DNA of 64,000 bases, taken from positions 62,001-126,000 of the forward strand of contig NW_027488767.1 in the NCBI RefSeq assembly GCF_050948215.1, read 5' to 3'. Positions 14,890-30,289 of this stretch are shown here, in pieces. Source of the stretch: Halictus rubicundus. Lineage: Eukaryota; Arthropoda; Insecta; Hymenoptera; Halictidae. The stretch's first letter is position 1. Each line of letters begins with the position of its first letter. The notes under the pieces are model-generated. The model was not told the DNA's origin. It saw only the letters and a program-made list of their open reading frames with translations, and made no database searches. The position numbers were made by a program, and so were the translations under genes.

Positions 14890-17800
14890 GGATAGGATAG
14901 GATAGAGGAAAGGGCATTATACAGGATAGAATAGGATAGAGGATTGGATAGGATAGAGGATACGATATTATAGTGGAGAGGATCGAATAGAGGATAGGAT
15001 AGGGGATAGGATGTTATAGAGGATAGGATAGGATAGAGGATCGGATAAGATACAGTATTGGATGGGATAGAGGATAGGATAGGATAGAGGATAGGATAGG
15101 ATAGAGGATAGGATAGGATAGAGGATAGGATAGGATAGAGGATAGGATAGGATAGAGGATAGGATAGGATAGAGGATAGGATAGGATAGAGGATAGGATA
15201 GGATAGAGGATAGGATAGGATAGAGGATTGGATAGGATAGAGGATAGGATAGGATAGAGGATAAGACAGAGAATAGGATAGGATAGAGGATAGGATAGGA
15301 TAGAGGATAGGATAGGATAGCGGATATGATAGGATTGAGTATAGAATAGGATAGAGGATAGGATAGGATAGAGGATAGAATAGGATTGAGGATAGGATAG
15401 GATAGAGGAAAGGATAGGATAGAGGATCGGATGGGTGATTGGATAGGATAGAGGATAGGATAGGATAGATGATAGTATAGGATAGAGGATAGCATAGAGA
15501 ACAGGATAGGATAGAGAATAGCATAGGATAGAGAATAGGATATGATAAAGGATAGGATCGGATAGAGGATAGGATAGGGGATTGGATACTATAGAGGACA
15601 GAATAGGACAGAGGATAGGATAGGATAGAGGATAGGATAGGGGATTGGATACGATAGGGGATAGGAGACGATAGAGGATAGGATAGTATAGAGGATAGGA
15701 TAGGATAGAGGATAGGATAGGATAGAGGATAGGATAGGATAGAGGATAGGGTAGGATAGAGGATAGGATAGGATAGAGGATAGGATAGGATAGATTATAG
15801 GATAGGATAGAGGATAGGATAGAGGATAGGATAGGATAGAGGATAGGATAGGGTAGAGGATAGGATAGGATAGAGGATAGGATAGGATAGAGGATAGGAT
15901 AGGATAGAGGATAGGATAGGATAGAGGATAGGATAGGATAGAGGATAGTATAGGATAGAGGATAGGATAGGATAGAGGATAGGGTAGAGAATAGGATAGG
16001 ATAGAGGATAGGATAGGATTGAGGATAAGATAGGATCGAGGATAGGATAGGATAGAGGATTGGATAGGATAGAGGATAGGATAGGATAGAGGATAGGATA
16101 GGATAGGGGATAGGATAGGATAGAGGATCGGATAAGATACAGTATTGGATAGGATAGAGGATAGGATAGGATAGAGGATAGGATAGGATAGAGGATAGGA
16201 TAGGATAGAGGATAGGATAGGATAGAGGATCGGATAGGATAGAGGATAGGATAGGATAGAGGATAGGATAGGATAGAGGATAGGATAGGATAGAGGATAG
16301 GATAGGATAGAGGATAGGATAGGATAGAGGATAGGATAGGGGATTGGATAGGATAGAGAATATGATAGGGTAGATGATATTATAGGAAAGAGGATAGGAT
16401 ATGATAGAGGATACGATATTGTAGAGGATAGGATAGGATAGAGGATAGGATAGAGGATAGGATAGGATAGAGGATAGGATAGGATAGAGGATAGGATAGG
16501 ATAGAGGATAGGATAGGATAGAGGATAGGATAGGATAGAGGATAGGATAGGATAGAGGATAAGACAGAGAATAGGATAGGATAGAGGATAGGATAGGATA
16601 GAGGATAGGATAGGATAGCGGATATGATAGGATAGAGTATAGAATAGGATAGAGGATAGGATAGGATAGAGGATAGAATAGGATTGAGGATAGGATAGGA
16701 TAGAGGAAAGGATAGGATAGAGGATCGGATGGGTGATTGGATAGGATAGAGGATAGGATAGGATAGATGATAGTATAGGATATAGGATAGCATAGAGAAC
16801 AGGATAGGATAAAGAATAGCATAGGATAGAGAATAGGATATGATAAAGGATAGGATCGGATAGAGGATAGGATAGGGGATTGGATACTATAGAGGACAGA
16901 ATAGGACAGAGGATAGGATAGGATAGAGGATAGGATAGGGGATTGGATACGATAGGGGATAGGAGACGATAGAGGATAGGATAGTATAGAGGATAGGATA
17001 GGATAGAGGATAGGATAGGATAGAGGATAGGATAGGATAGAGGATAGGGTAGGATAGAGGATAGGATAGGATAGAGGATAGGATAGGATAGATTATAGGA
17101 TAGGATAGAGGATAGGATAGAGGATAGGATAGGATAGAGGATAGGATAGGGTAGAGGATAGGATAGGATAGAGGATAGTATAGGATAGAGGATAGGATAG
17201 GATAGAGGATAGGATAGGATAGAGAATAGGATAGGATAGCGGATAGGATAGGATAGAGGATAGGATAGGATAGAGGATAGGATAGGATAGAGGATAGGAT
17301 AGGATAGAGGATAGGATAGGATAGAGGATAGGATAGGATAGAGGATAGGACAGGATAGAGGATAGGATAGGATAGAGGATACGATATTATAGAGGATAGG
17401 ATAGAGGATAGGATAGGATAGAGAATAGGATAGGATAGCGGATAGGATAGGATACAGGATAGGATAGGATGGAGTATAGAATAGGATAGAGGATAGGATA
17501 GGATAGAGGATAGGATAGGTGATTGGATATGATAGAGGATAGGATAGGGGATTGGATACGATAGAGGATTGGATAGGATAGAGGATACGATTTTATAGAG
17601 GATAGGATAGGATAGAGGATAGGATTGAGGAAAGATTATAGGATAGAGGATAGGATAGGATAGAGGATAGGATAGAGGATAGGATAGGATAGAGGATAGG
17701 ATAGGATAGAGGATAGGATAGGATAGGATAGAGGATAGGATAGGATAGAGGATAGGACAGAGAATAGGATAGGATAGAGGATAGGATAGGATAGAGGATA

Positions 17801-18468
17801 GGATAGGATAGCGGATATGATAGGATAGAGTATAGAATAGGATAGAGGATAGGATAGGATAGAGAATAGGATAGGATAGAGGATAGGATAGGGGATTGGA
17901 TAGGATAGAGAATATGATAGGGTAGATGATATTATAGGAAAGAGGATAGGATATGATAGAGGATACGATATTGTAGAGGATAGGATAGGATAGAGTATAG
18001 AATAGGATAGAGGATAGGATAGGATAGAGGATAGGATAGGATTGAGGATAGGATAGGATAGAGGAAAGGATAGGATAGAGGATCGGATGGGTGATTGGAT
18101 AGGATAGAGGATAGGATAGAATAGATGATAGTATAGGATAGAGGATAGCATAGAGAACAGGATAGGATAGAGAATAGCATAGGATAGAGAATAGGATATG
18201 ATAAAGGATAGGATCGGATAGAGTATAGGATAGGGGATTGGATACTATAGAGGACAGAATAGGACAGAGGATAGGATAGGATAGAGGATAGGATAGGGGA
18301 TTGGATACGATAGGGGATAGGAGACGATAGAGGATAGGATAGTATAGAGGATAGGATAGGATAGAGGATAGGATAGGATAGAGGATAGGATAGGATAGAG
18401 GATAGGGTAGGATAGAGGATAGGATAGGATAGATTATAGGATAGGATAGCGGATAGGATAGAGGATAG
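14890..18468 (+). repeat. 9019-bp-offset duplication, copy 1
   Basis: About 3.58 kb that reappear at a constant offset of 9019 bp. Landmarks shared at exactly that offset are GAGGAAAGGGCATTATACAG (14905 and 23924), AGAGAACAGG at 15496, 16794 and 18152 (24515, 25813 and 27171), and TAGCGGATAGG (18448 and 27467). The constant offset means no net indel. By eye only a few substitutions separate the copies, some of them private to this copy (for example near 16384 and 17650). Both ends lie in monotonous satellite, so edges are good to about 20 bp. Confidence 0.88.
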
Positions 18469-19609
18469 GATAGGATAGAGGATAGGATAGGGTAGAGGAT
18501 AGGATAGGATAGAGGATAGTATAGGATAGAGGATAGGATAGGATAGAGGATAGGATAGGATAGAGAATAGGATAGGATAGCGGATAGGATAGGATAGAGG
18601 ATAGGATAGGATAGAGGATAGGATAGGATAGAGAATAGGATAGGATAGAGGATAGGATAGGATAGAGGATAGGATAGGATAGAGGATAGGACAGGATAGA
18701 GGATAGGATAGGATAGAGGATACGATATTATAGAGGATAGGATAGAGGATAGGATAGGATAGAGAATAGGATAGGATAGCGGATAGGATAGGATACAGGA
18801 TAGGATAGGATGGAGTATAGAATAGGATAGAGGATAGGATAGGATAGAGGATAGGATAGGTGATTGGATATGATAGAGGATAGGATAGGGGATTGGATAC
18901 GATAAAGGATTGGATAGGATAGAGGATACGATTTTATAGAGGATAGGATAGGATAGAGGATAGGATTGAGGATAGATTATAGGATAGAGGATAGGATAGG
19001 ATAGAGGATACGATATTCTAGAGGATAGGATAGGATAGAGGATAGGATTGAGGATAGGATAGGATAGAGGATAGCATTGAGGATAGATTATAGGATAGAG
19101 GATAGGATAGGATAGAGGATAGGATAGGATAGAGGATAGGATAGGATAGAGGATAGGATAGGATAGAGGATAGGATAGGATAGAGGATAGGATAGGATAG
19201 AGAATAGAATAGGATAGAGGATAGGATTGGATAGAGGATAGGATAGGATAGAGGATAGGATAGGATAGAGGATAGGATAGGATAGAGGATAGGATAGGAT
19301 AGAGGATAGGATAGGATAGAGGATAGGATAGGATAGGATAGAGGATAGGATAGAGGATAGGATAGGATAGAGGATAGGATAGGATAGAGGATAGTATAGG
19401 ATAGAGGATAGGATAGGATAGAGGATAGGATAGGATAGAGAATAGGATAGGATAGCGGATAGGATAGGATAGAGGATAGGATAGGATAGAGGATAGGATA
19501 GGATAGAGGATAGGATAGGATAGAGGATAGCATACGATAGAGGATAGGATAGGGTAGGATATAGAAAAGGATAGGATGGATCATATTATAGGAAAGAGGA
19601 TAGGATAGG
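18469..19609 (+). repeat. Satellite between duplication blocks
   Basis: Plain satellite with the usual variants, including GATACGATATTATAGAGG and a degenerate stretch near 19555-19600 (GATATAGAAAAGG, then GATCATATTATAGG). Nothing other than repeat is visible. Confidence 0.7.
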
Positions 19610-22380
19610 ATAGAGGATTGGATAGCATAGAGGATAGGATAGGATAGAGGATTGGATAGCATAGAGGATAGGATAGGATAGAGGATAGGATAGGATAGAG
19701 GATAGGATAGGATAGAGTATAGGATAGGATAGAGGATAGGATAGGATAGAGGATAGGATAGGATAGAGGATAGGATAGGATAGGATAGAGGATAGTATAC
19801 GATAGAGGATAGGATAGGATAGAGGATAGGATAGGATAGAGGATAGGATAGGATAGAGGATAGGATAGGATAGAGGATAGGATAGGATAGAGGATAGGAT
19901 AGGATAGAGGATAGGATAGAGGATAGGATAGGATAGAGGATAGGATAGGATAGAGGATAGTATAGGATAGAGGATAGGATAGGATAGAGGATAGGATAGG
20001 ATAGAGAATAGGATAGGATAGCGGATAGGATAGGATAGAGGATAGGATAGGATAGAGGATAGGATAGGATAGAGGATAGGATAGGATAGAGGATAGGATA
20101 GGATGGAGTATAGAATAGGATAGAGGATAGGATAGGATACAGGATTGGATAGGATAGAGGATACGATGGGATAGAGGACATTATAGAGAATAGGATAGGA
20201 TAGAGGATAGGATAGGGGATTGGATAGAATAGAGAATAGGATAGGGTAGATGATATTATAGGAAAGAGGATAGGATATGATAGAGGATACGATATTGTAG
20301 AGGATAGGATAGGATACAGGATAGGATAGAGGATAGGATAGGACAGAGAATAGGATAGGATAGAGGATAGGATAGGATAGAGGATAGGATAGGATAGCGG
20401 ATATGATAGGATAGAGTATAGAATAGGATAGAGGATAGGATAGGATAGAGGATAGAATAGCATTGAGGATAGGATAGGATAGAGGAAAGGATAGGATAGA
20501 GGATCGGATGGGTGATTCGATAGGATAAAGGATAGGATAGGATAGATGATAGTATAGGATAGAGGATAGCATAGAGAACAGGATAGGATAGAGAATAGCA
20601 TAGGATAGAGAATAGGATATGATAAAGGATAGGATCGGATAGAGGATAGGATAGGGGATTGGATACTATAGAGGACAGAATAGGATAGAGGATAGGATAG
20701 GATAGAGGATAGGATAGGGGATTGGATACGATAGGGGATAGGAGACGATAGAGGACAGGATAGTATAGAGGATAGGATAGGATAGAGGATAGGATAGGAT
20801 AGAGGATAGGATAGGATAGAGCATAGGATAGGATAGAGGATAGGATAGGATAGAGGATAGGATAGGATAGAGGATAGGATAGGATAGAGGATAGGATAGG
20901 ATAGAGGATAGGATAGGATAGAGGATAGGGTAGGATAGAGGATAGGATAGGATAGAGGATAGGATAGGATAGAGGATAGGATAGGATAGAGGATAGGATA
21001 GGATAGAGGATAGGATAGGATAGAGGATATAATAGGATGGAGTATAGAATAGGATAGAGGATAGGATAGGATAGAGGATAGGATAGGATAGAGGATAGCA
21101 TACGATAGAGGATAGGATAGGGTAGGATATAGAAAAGGATAGGATGGATGATATTATAGGAAAGAGGATAGGATATGATAGAGGATACGATATTATAAAG
21201 GATAGGATATGATAGAGGATCGGATAGGATACAGGATTGGATATGATAGAGGATATGATGGGATAGAAGACATTATAGAGAATAGGATAGGATAGAGGAT
21301 AGGATAGGGGATTGGATAGGATAGAGAATATGATAGGGTAGATGATATTATAGGAAAGAGGATAGGATATGATAGAGGATACGATATTATAAAGGATAGG
21401 ATATGATAGAGGATCGGATAGGATACAGGATTGGATATGATAGAGGATACGATGGGATAGAGGACATTATAGAGAATAGGATAGGATAGAGGATAGGATA
21501 GGGGATTGGATAGGATAAAGAATATGATAGGGTAGATGATATTATAGGAAAGAGGATAGGATATGATAGAGGATACGATATTGTAGAGGATAAGACAGAG
21601 AATAGGATAGGATAGAGGATAGGATAGGATAGAGGATAGGATAGGATAGCGGATATGATAGGATAGAGTATAGAATAGGATAGAGGATAGGATAGGATAG
21701 AGGATAGAATAGGATTGAGGATAGGATAGGATAGAGGAAAGGATAGGATAGAGGATCGGATGGGTGATTGGATAGGATAGAGGATAGGATAGGATAGATG
21801 ATAGTATAGGATAGAGGATAGCATAGAGAACAGGATAGGATAGAGAATAGCATAGGATAGAGAATAGGATATGATAAAGGATAGGATCGGATAGAGGATA
21901 GGATAGGGGATTGGATACTATAGAGGACAGAATAGGATAGAGGATAGGATAGGATAGAGGATAGGATAGGGTATTGGATAGGATAGAGGATAGGATAGGG
22001 TAGAGGATAGGATCGGATAGAGGATAGGATAGGGGATTGGATAGGATAGAGTATAGGATACGATAGAGGATAGGATCGGATAGGGGAAAGGATAGGGGAT
22101 TGGATAGGATAGAGGATAGGAGACGATAGAGGATATTATAGGGGATTGGATAGGATAGAGGATAGGAGACGATAGAGGATAGGATAGGGGATTGTATAGG
22201 ATAGAGGACAGGAGACGATAGAGGATAGGATAGGATAGAGGATAGGATAGGATAGAGGATAGGATAGGATAGAGGATAGGATAGGATAGAGGATAGGATA
22301 GGATAGAGGATAGGATAGGATAGAGGATAGGATAGAGGATAGGATAGGATAGAGGATAGGATAGGATAGAGGATAGGATA
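19610..22380 (+). repeat. 7901-bp-offset duplication, copy 1
   Basis: About 2.8 kb repeated at 27511-30281 with a constant offset of 7901 bp. Anchors are GGATTGGATAGCATAG (near 19616 and 27517), AGAGAACAGG at 20573 and 21825 (28474 and 29726), and the 194-bp sub-array at 21147 (29048). The copies look almost identical; one difference is a GAGCATAGG versus GAGGATAGG variant near 20820. At the right end this copy continues into GAGGACAGAATAGG, which copy 2 lacks. Confidence 0.87.
21147..21590 (+). repeat. 194-bp sub-array (instance 1)
   Basis: Two full 194-bp units and the first ~55 bp of a third, starting at 21147, 21341 and 21535. Each begins GATGATATTATAGGAAAGAG. The first two differ at three bases by eye. 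The third departs after GATACGATATT. This period is not a multiple of 12, and the unit carries the most AT-rich strings of the satellite. Confidence 0.85.
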
Positions 22381-23908
22381 GGATAGAGGACAGAATAGGA
22401 CAGAGGATAGGATAGGATAGAGGATAGGATAGGGGATTGGATACGATAGGGGATAGGAGACGATAGAGGATAGGATAGTATAGAGGATAGGATAGGATAG
22501 AGGATAGGATAGGATAGAGGATAGGATAGGATAGAGGATAGGGTAGGATAGAGGATAGGATAGGATAGAGGATAGGATAGGATAGATTATAGGATAGGAT
22601 AGAGGATAGGATAGAGGATAGGATAGGATAGAGGATAGGATAGGGTAGAGGATAGGATAGGATAGAGGATAGTATAGGATAGAGGATAGGATAGGATAGA
22701 GGATAGGATAGGATAGAGAATAGGATAGGATAGCGGATAGGATAGGATAGAGGATAGGATAGGATAGAGGATAGGATAGGATAGAGGATAGGATAGGATA
22801 GAGGATAGGATAGGATAGAGGATAGGATAGGATAGAGGATAGGACAGGATAGAGGATAGGATAGGATAGAGGATACGATATTATAGAGGATAGGATAGAG
22901 GATAGGATAGGATAGAGAATAGGATAGGATAGCGGATAGGATAGGATACAGGATAGGATAGGATGGAGTATAGAATAGGATAGAGGATAGGATAGGATAG
23001 AGGATAGGATAGGTGATTGGATATGATAGAGGATAGGATAGGGGATTGGATACGATAGAGGATTGGATAGGATAGAGGATACGATTTTATAGAGGATAGG
23101 ATAGGATAGAGGATAGGATTGAGGAAAGATTATAGGATAGAGGATAGGATAGGATAGAGGATAGGATAGAGGATAGGATAGGATAGAGGATAGGATAGGA
23201 TAGAGGATAGGATAGGATAGGATAGAGGATAGGATAGGATAGAGGATAGGACAGAGAATAGGATAGGATAGAGGATAGGATAGGATAGAGGATAGGATAG
23301 GATAGCGGATATGATAGGATAGAGGATAGGATAGGATAGAGAATAGGATAGGATAGAGAATATGATAGGGTAGATGATATTATAGGAAAGAGGATAGGAT
23401 ATGATAGAGGATACGATATTGTAGAGGATAGGATAGGATAGAGTATAGAATAGGATAGAGGATAGGATAGGATAGAGGATAGGATAGGATTGAGGATAGG
23501 ATAGGATAGAGGAAAGGATAGGATAGAGGATCGGATGGGTGATTGGATAGGATAGAGGATAGGATAGGATAGATGATAGTATAGGATAGAGGATAGCATA
23601 GAGAACAGGATAGGATAGAGAATAGCATAGGATAGAGAATAGGATATGATAAAGGATAGGATCGGATAGAGTATAGGATAGGGGATTGGATACTATAGAG
23701 GACAGAATAGGACAGAGGATAGGATAGGATAGAGGATAGGATAGGATAGAAGATACGATAGGATAGAAGATAGGATAGGATAGAGGATAGGATAGGATAG
23801 AGGATAGCATACGATAGAGGATAGGATAGGCTAGGATATAGAATAGGATAGGATGGATGATATTATAGGAAAGAGGATAGGATATGATAGAGAATACGAT
23901 ATTGTAGA
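22381..23908 (+). repeat. Satellite between duplication blocks
   Basis: Left-domain satellite that repeats the variant order seen at 12.3-13.6 kb, 17.0-18.1 kb and 26.0-27.1 kb, with an AGAGAACAGG sentence at 23600. No gene or transposon is visible. Confidence 0.7.
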
Positions 23909-26900
23909 GGATAGGATAGGATAGAGGAAAGGGCATTATACAGGATAGAATAGGATAGAGGATTGGATAGGATAGAGGATACGATATTATAGTGGAGAGG
24001 ATCGAATAGAGGATAGGATAGGGGATAGGATGTTATAGAGGATAGGATAGGATAGAGGATCGGATAAGATACAGTATTGGATGGGATAGAGGATAGGATA
24101 GGATAGAGGATAGGATAGGATAGAGGATAGGATAGGATAGAGGATAGGATAGGATAGAGGATAGGATAGGATAGAGGATAGGATAGGATAGAGGATAGGA
24201 TAGGATAGAGGATAGGATAGGATAGAGGATAGGATAGGATAGAGGATTGGATAGGATAGAGGATAGGATAGGATAGAGGATAAGACAGAGAATAGGATAG
24301 GATAGAGGATAGGATAGGATAGAGGATAGGATAGGATAGCGGATATGATAGGATTGAGTATAGAATAGGATAGAGGATAGGATAGGATAGAGGATAGAAT
24401 AGGATTGAGGATAGGATAGGATAGAGGAAAGGATAGGATAGAGGATCGGATGGGTGATTGGATAGGATAGAGGATAGGATAGGATAGATGATAGTATAGG
24501 ATAGAGGATAGCATAGAGAACAGGATAGGATAGAGAATAGCATAGGATAGAGAATAGGATATGATAAAGGATAGGATCGGATAGAGGATAGGATAGGGGA
24601 TTGGATACTATAGAGGACAGAATAGGACAGAGGATAGGATAGGATAGAGGATAGGATAGGGGATTGGATACGATAGGGGATAGGAGACGATAGAGGATAG
24701 GATAGTATAGAGGATAGGATAGGATAGAGGATAGGATAGGATAGAGGATAGGATAGGATAGAGGATAGGGTAGGATAGAGGATAGGATAGGATAGAGGAT
24801 AGGATAGGATAGATTATAGGATAGGATAGAGGATAGGATAGAGGATAGGATAGGATAGAGGATAGGATAGGGTAGAGGATAGGATAGGATAGAGGATAGG
24901 ATAGGATAGAGGATAGGATAGGATAGAGGATAGGATAGGATAGAGGATAGGATAGGATAGAGGATAGTATAGGATAGAGGATAGGATAGGATAGAGGATA
25001 GGGTAGAGAATAGGATAGGATAGAGGATAGGATAGGATTGAGGATAAGATAGGATCGAGGATAGGATAGGATAGAGGATTGGATAGGATAGAGGATAGGA
25101 TAGGATAGAGGATAGGATAGGATAGGGGATAGGATAGGATAGAGGATCGGATAAGATACAGTATTGGATAGGATAGAGGATAGGATAGGATAGAGGATAG
25201 GATAGGATAGAGGATAGGATAGGATAGAGGATAGGATAGGATAGAGGATCGGATAGGATAGAGGATAGGATAGGATAGAGGATAGGATAGGATAGAGGAT
25301 AGGATAGGATAGAGGATAGGATAGGATAGAGGATAGGATAGGATAGAGGATAGGATAGGGGATTGGATAGGATAGAGAATATGATAGGGTAGATGATATT
25401 ATAGGAAAGAGGATAGGATATGATAGAGGATACGATATTGTAGAGGATAGGATAGGATAGAGGATAGGATAGAGGATAGGATAGGATAGAGGATAGGATA
25501 GGATAGAGGATAGGATAGGATAGAGGATAGGATAGGATAGAGGATAGGATAGGATAGAGGATAGGATAGGATAGAGGATAAGACAGAGAATAGGATAGGA
25601 TAGAGGATAGGATAGGATAGAGGATAGGATAGGATAGCGGATATGATAGGATAGAGTATAGAATAGGATAGAGGATAGGATAGGATAGAGGATAGAATAG
25701 GATTGAGGATAGGATAGGATAGAGGAAAGGATAGGATAGAGGATCGGATGGGTGATTGGATAGGATAGAGGATAGGATAGGATAGATGATAGTATAGGAT
25801 AGAGGATAGCATAGAGAACAGGATAGGATAGAGAATAGCATAGGATAGAGAATAGGATATGATAAAGGATAGGATCGGATAGAGGATAGGATAGGGGATT
25901 GGATACTATAGAGGACAGAATAGGACAGAGGATAGGATAGGATAGAGGATAGGATAGGGGATTGGATACGATAGGGGATAGGAGACGATAGAGGATAGGA
26001 TAGTATAGAGGATAGGATAGGATAGAGGATAGGATAGGATAGAGGATAGGATAGGATAGAGGATAGGGTAGGATAGAGGATAGGATAGGATAGAGGATAG
26101 GATAGGATAGATTATAGGATAGGATAGAGGATAGGATAGAGGATAGGATAGGATAGAGGATAGGATAGGGTAGAGGATAGGATAGGATAGAGGATAGTAT
26201 AGGATAGAGGATAGGATAGGATAGAGGATAGGATAGGATAGAGAATAGGATAGGATAGCGGATAGGATAGGATAGAGGATAGGATAGGATAGAGGATAGG
26301 ATAGGATAGACAATAGGATAGGATAGAGGATAGGATAGGATAGAGGATAGGATAGGATAGAGGATAGGACAGGATAGAGGATAGGATAGGATAGAGGATA
26401 CGATATTATAGAGGATAGGATAGAGGATAGGATAGGATAGAGAATAGGATAGGATAGCGGATAGGATAGGATACAGGATAGGATAGGATGGAGTATAGAA
26501 TAGGATAGAGGATAGGATAGGATAGAGGATAGGATAGGTGATTGGATATGATAGAGGATAGGATAGGGGATTGGATACGATAGAGGATTGGATAGGATAG
26601 AGGATACGATTTTATAGAGGATAGGATAGGATAGAGGATAGGATTGAGGAAAGATTATAGGATAGAGGATAGGATAGGATAGAGGATAGGATAGAGGATA
26701 GGATAGGATAGAGGATAGGATAGGATAGAGGATAGGATAGGATAGGATAGAGGATAGGATAGGATAGAGGATAGGACAGAGAATAGGATAGGATAGAGGA
26801 TAGGATAGGATAGAGGATAGGATAGGATAGCGGATATGATAGGATAGAGTATAGAATAGGATAGAGGATAGGATAGGATAGAGAATAGGATAGGATAGAG

Positions 26901-27487
26901 GATAGGATAGGGGATTGGATAGGATAGAGAATATGATAGGGTAGATGATATTATAGGAAAGAGGATAGGATATGATAGAGGATACGATATTGTAGAGGAT
27001 AGGATAGGATAGAGTATAGAATAGGATAGAGGATAGGATAGGATAGAGGATAGGATAGGATTGAGGATAGGATAGGATAGAGGAAAGGATAGGATAGAGG
27101 ATCGGATGGGTGATTGGATAGGATAGAGGATAGGATAGGATAGATGATAGTATAGGATAGAGGATAGCATAGAGAACAGGATAGGATAGAGAATAGCATA
27201 GGATAGAGAATAGGATATGATAAAGGATAGGATCGGATAGAGTATAGGATAGGGGATTGGATACTATAGAGGACAGAATAGGACAGAGGATAGGATAGGA
27301 TAGAGGATAGGATAGGGGATTGGATACGATAGGGGATAGGAGACGATAGAGGATAGGATAGTATAGAGGATAGGATAGGATAGAGGATAGGATAGGATAG
27401 AGGATAGGATAGGATAGAGGATAGGGTAGGATAGAGGATAGGATAGGATAGATTATAGGATAGGATAGCGGATAGGATAGAGGATAG
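23909..27487 (+). repeat. 9019-bp-offset duplication, copy 2
   Basis: Second copy of 14890-18468, direct orientation, constant offset 9019 bp. It joins directly to copy 2 of the 7901-bp-offset block at about 27.49-27.51 kb. Copy 1 is separated from its equivalent partner by 1.1 kb. The junction therefore records a deletion or an unequal exchange. Confidence 0.88.
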
Positions 27488-27510
27488 AATAGCATTGAGG
27501 ATAGGATAGG

Positions 27511-30281
27511 ATAGAGGATTGGATAGCATAGAGGATAGGATAGGATAGAGGATTGGATAGCATAGAGGATAGGATAGGATAGAGGATAGGATAGGATAGA
27601 GGATAGGATAGGATAGAGTATAGGATAGGATAGAGGATAGGATAGGATAGACGATAGGATAGGATAGAGGATAGGATAGGATAGGATAGAGGATAGTATA
27701 CGATAGAGGATAGGATAGGATAGAGGATAGGATAGGATAGAGGATAGGATAGGATAGAGGATAGGATAGGATAGAGGATAGGATAGGATAGAGGATAGGA
27801 TAGGATAGAGGATAGGATAGAGGATAGGATAGGATAGAGGATAGGATAGGATAGAGGATAGTATAGGATAGAGGATAGGATAGGATAGAGGATAGGATAG
27901 GATAGAGAATAGGATAGGATAGCGGATAGGATAGGATAGAGGATAGGATAGGATAGAGGATAGGATAGGATAGAGGATAGGATAGGATAGAGGATAGGAT
28001 AGGATGGAGTATAGAATAGGATAGAGGATAGGATAGGATACAGGATTGGATAGGATAGAGGATACGATGGGATAGAGGACATTATAGAGAATAGGATAGG
28101 ATAGAGGATAGGATAGGGGATTGGATAGAATAGAGAATAGGATAGGGTAGATGATATTATAGGAAAGAGGATAGGATATGATAGAGGATACGATATTGTA
28201 GAGGATAGGATAGGATACAGGATAGGATAGAGGATAGGATAGGACAGAGAATAGGATAGGATAGAGGATAGGATAGGATAGAGGATAGGATAGGATAGCG
28301 GATATGATAGGATAGAGTATAGAATAGGATAGAGGATAGGATAGGATAGAGGATAGAATAGCATTGAGGATAGGATAGGATAGAGGAAAGGATAGGATAG
28401 AGGATCGGATGGGTGATTCGATAGGATAAAGGATAGGATAGGATAGATGATAGTATAGGATAGAGGATAGCATAGAGAACAGGATAGGATAGAGAATAGC
28501 ATAGGATAGAGAATAGGATATGATAAAGGATAGGATCGGATAGAGGATAGGATAGGGGATTGGATACTATAGAGGACAGAATAGGATAGAGGATAGGATA
28601 GGATAGAGGATAGGATAGGGGATTGGATACGATAGGGGATAGGAGACGATAGAGGACAGGATAGTATAGAGGATAGGATAGGATAGAGGATAGGATAGGA
28701 TAGAGGATAGGATAGGATAGAGGATAGGATAGGATAGAGGATAGGATAGGATAGAGGATAGGATAGGATAGAGGATAGGATAGGATAGAGGATAGGATAG
28801 GATAGAGGATAGGATAGGATAGAGGATAGGGTAGGATAGAGGATAGGATAGGATAGAGGATAGGATAGGATAGAGGATAGGATAGGATAGAGGATAGGAT
28901 AGGATAGAGGATAGGATAGGATAGAGGATATAATAGGATGGAGTATAGAATAGGATAGAGGATAGGATAGGATAGAGGATAGGATAGGATAGAGGATAGC
29001 ATACGATAGAGGATAGGATAGGGTAGGATATAGAAAAGGATAGGATGGATGATATTATAGGAAAGAGGATAGGATATGATAGAGGATACGATATTATAAA
29101 GGATAGGATATGATAGAGGATCGGATAGGATACAGGATTGGATATGATAGAGGATATGATGGGATAGAAGACATTATAGAGAATAGGATAGGATAGAGGA
29201 TAGGATAGGGGATTGGATAGGATAGAGAATATGATAGGGTAGATGATATTATAGGAAAGAGGATAGGATATGATAGAGGATACGATATTATAAAGGATAG
29301 GATATGATAGAGGATCGGATAGGATACAGGATTGGATATGATAGAGGATACGATGGGATAGAGGACATTATAGAGAATAGGATAGGATAGAGGATAGGAT
29401 AGGGGATTGGATAGGATAAAGAATATGATAGGGTAGATGATATTATAGGAAAGAGGATAGGATATGATAGAGGATACGATATTGTAGAGGATAAGACAGA
29501 GAATAGGATAGGATAGAGGATAGGATAGGATAGAGGATAGGATAGGATAGCGGATATGATAGGATAGAGTATAGAATAGGATAGAGGATAGGATAGGATA
29601 GACGATAGAATAGGATTGAGGATAGGATAGGATAGAGGAAAGGATAGGATAGAGGATCGGATGGGTGATTGGATAGGATAGAGGATAGGATAGGATAGAT
29701 GATAGTATAGGATAGAGGATAGCATAGAGAACAGGATAGGATAGAGAATAGCATAGGATAGAGAATAGGATATGATAAAGGATAGGATCGGATAGAGGAT
29801 AGGATAGGGGATTGGATACTATAGAGGACAGAATAGGATAGAGGATAGGATAGGATAGAGGATAGGATAGGGTATTGGATAGGATAGAGGATAGGATAGG
29901 GTAGAGGATAGGATCGGATAGAGGATAGGATAGGGGATTGGATAGGATAGAGTATAGGATACGATAGAGGATAGGATCGGATAGGGGAAAGGATAGGGGA
30001 TTGGATAGGATAGAGGATAGGAGACGATAGAGGATATTATAGGGGATTGGATAGGATAGAGGATAGGAGACGATAGAGGATAGGATAGGGGATTGTATAG
30101 GATAGAGGACAGGAGACGATAGAGGATAGGATAGGATAGAGGATAGGATAGGATAGAGGATAGGATAGGATAGAGGATAGGATAGGATAGAGGATAGGAT
30201 AGGATAGAGGATAGGATAGGATAGAGGATAGGATAGGATAGAGGATAGGATAGAGGATAGGATAGGATAGAGGATAGGATA
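27511..30281 (+). repeat. 7901-bp-offset duplication, copy 2
   Basis: Second copy of 19610-22380 in direct orientation. Part of this block (about 27.8-29.75 kb) is itself duplicated again at 30.3-32.2 kb. Confidence 0.87.
29048..29491 (+). repeat. 194-bp sub-array (instance 2)
   Basis: Units start at 29048, 29242 and 29436, each with GATGATATTATAGGAAAGAG. It is the 7901-bp-offset counterpart of instance 1 and keeps the exact 194-bp spacing. Confidence 0.85.
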
Positions 30282-30289
30282 GGATAGAG

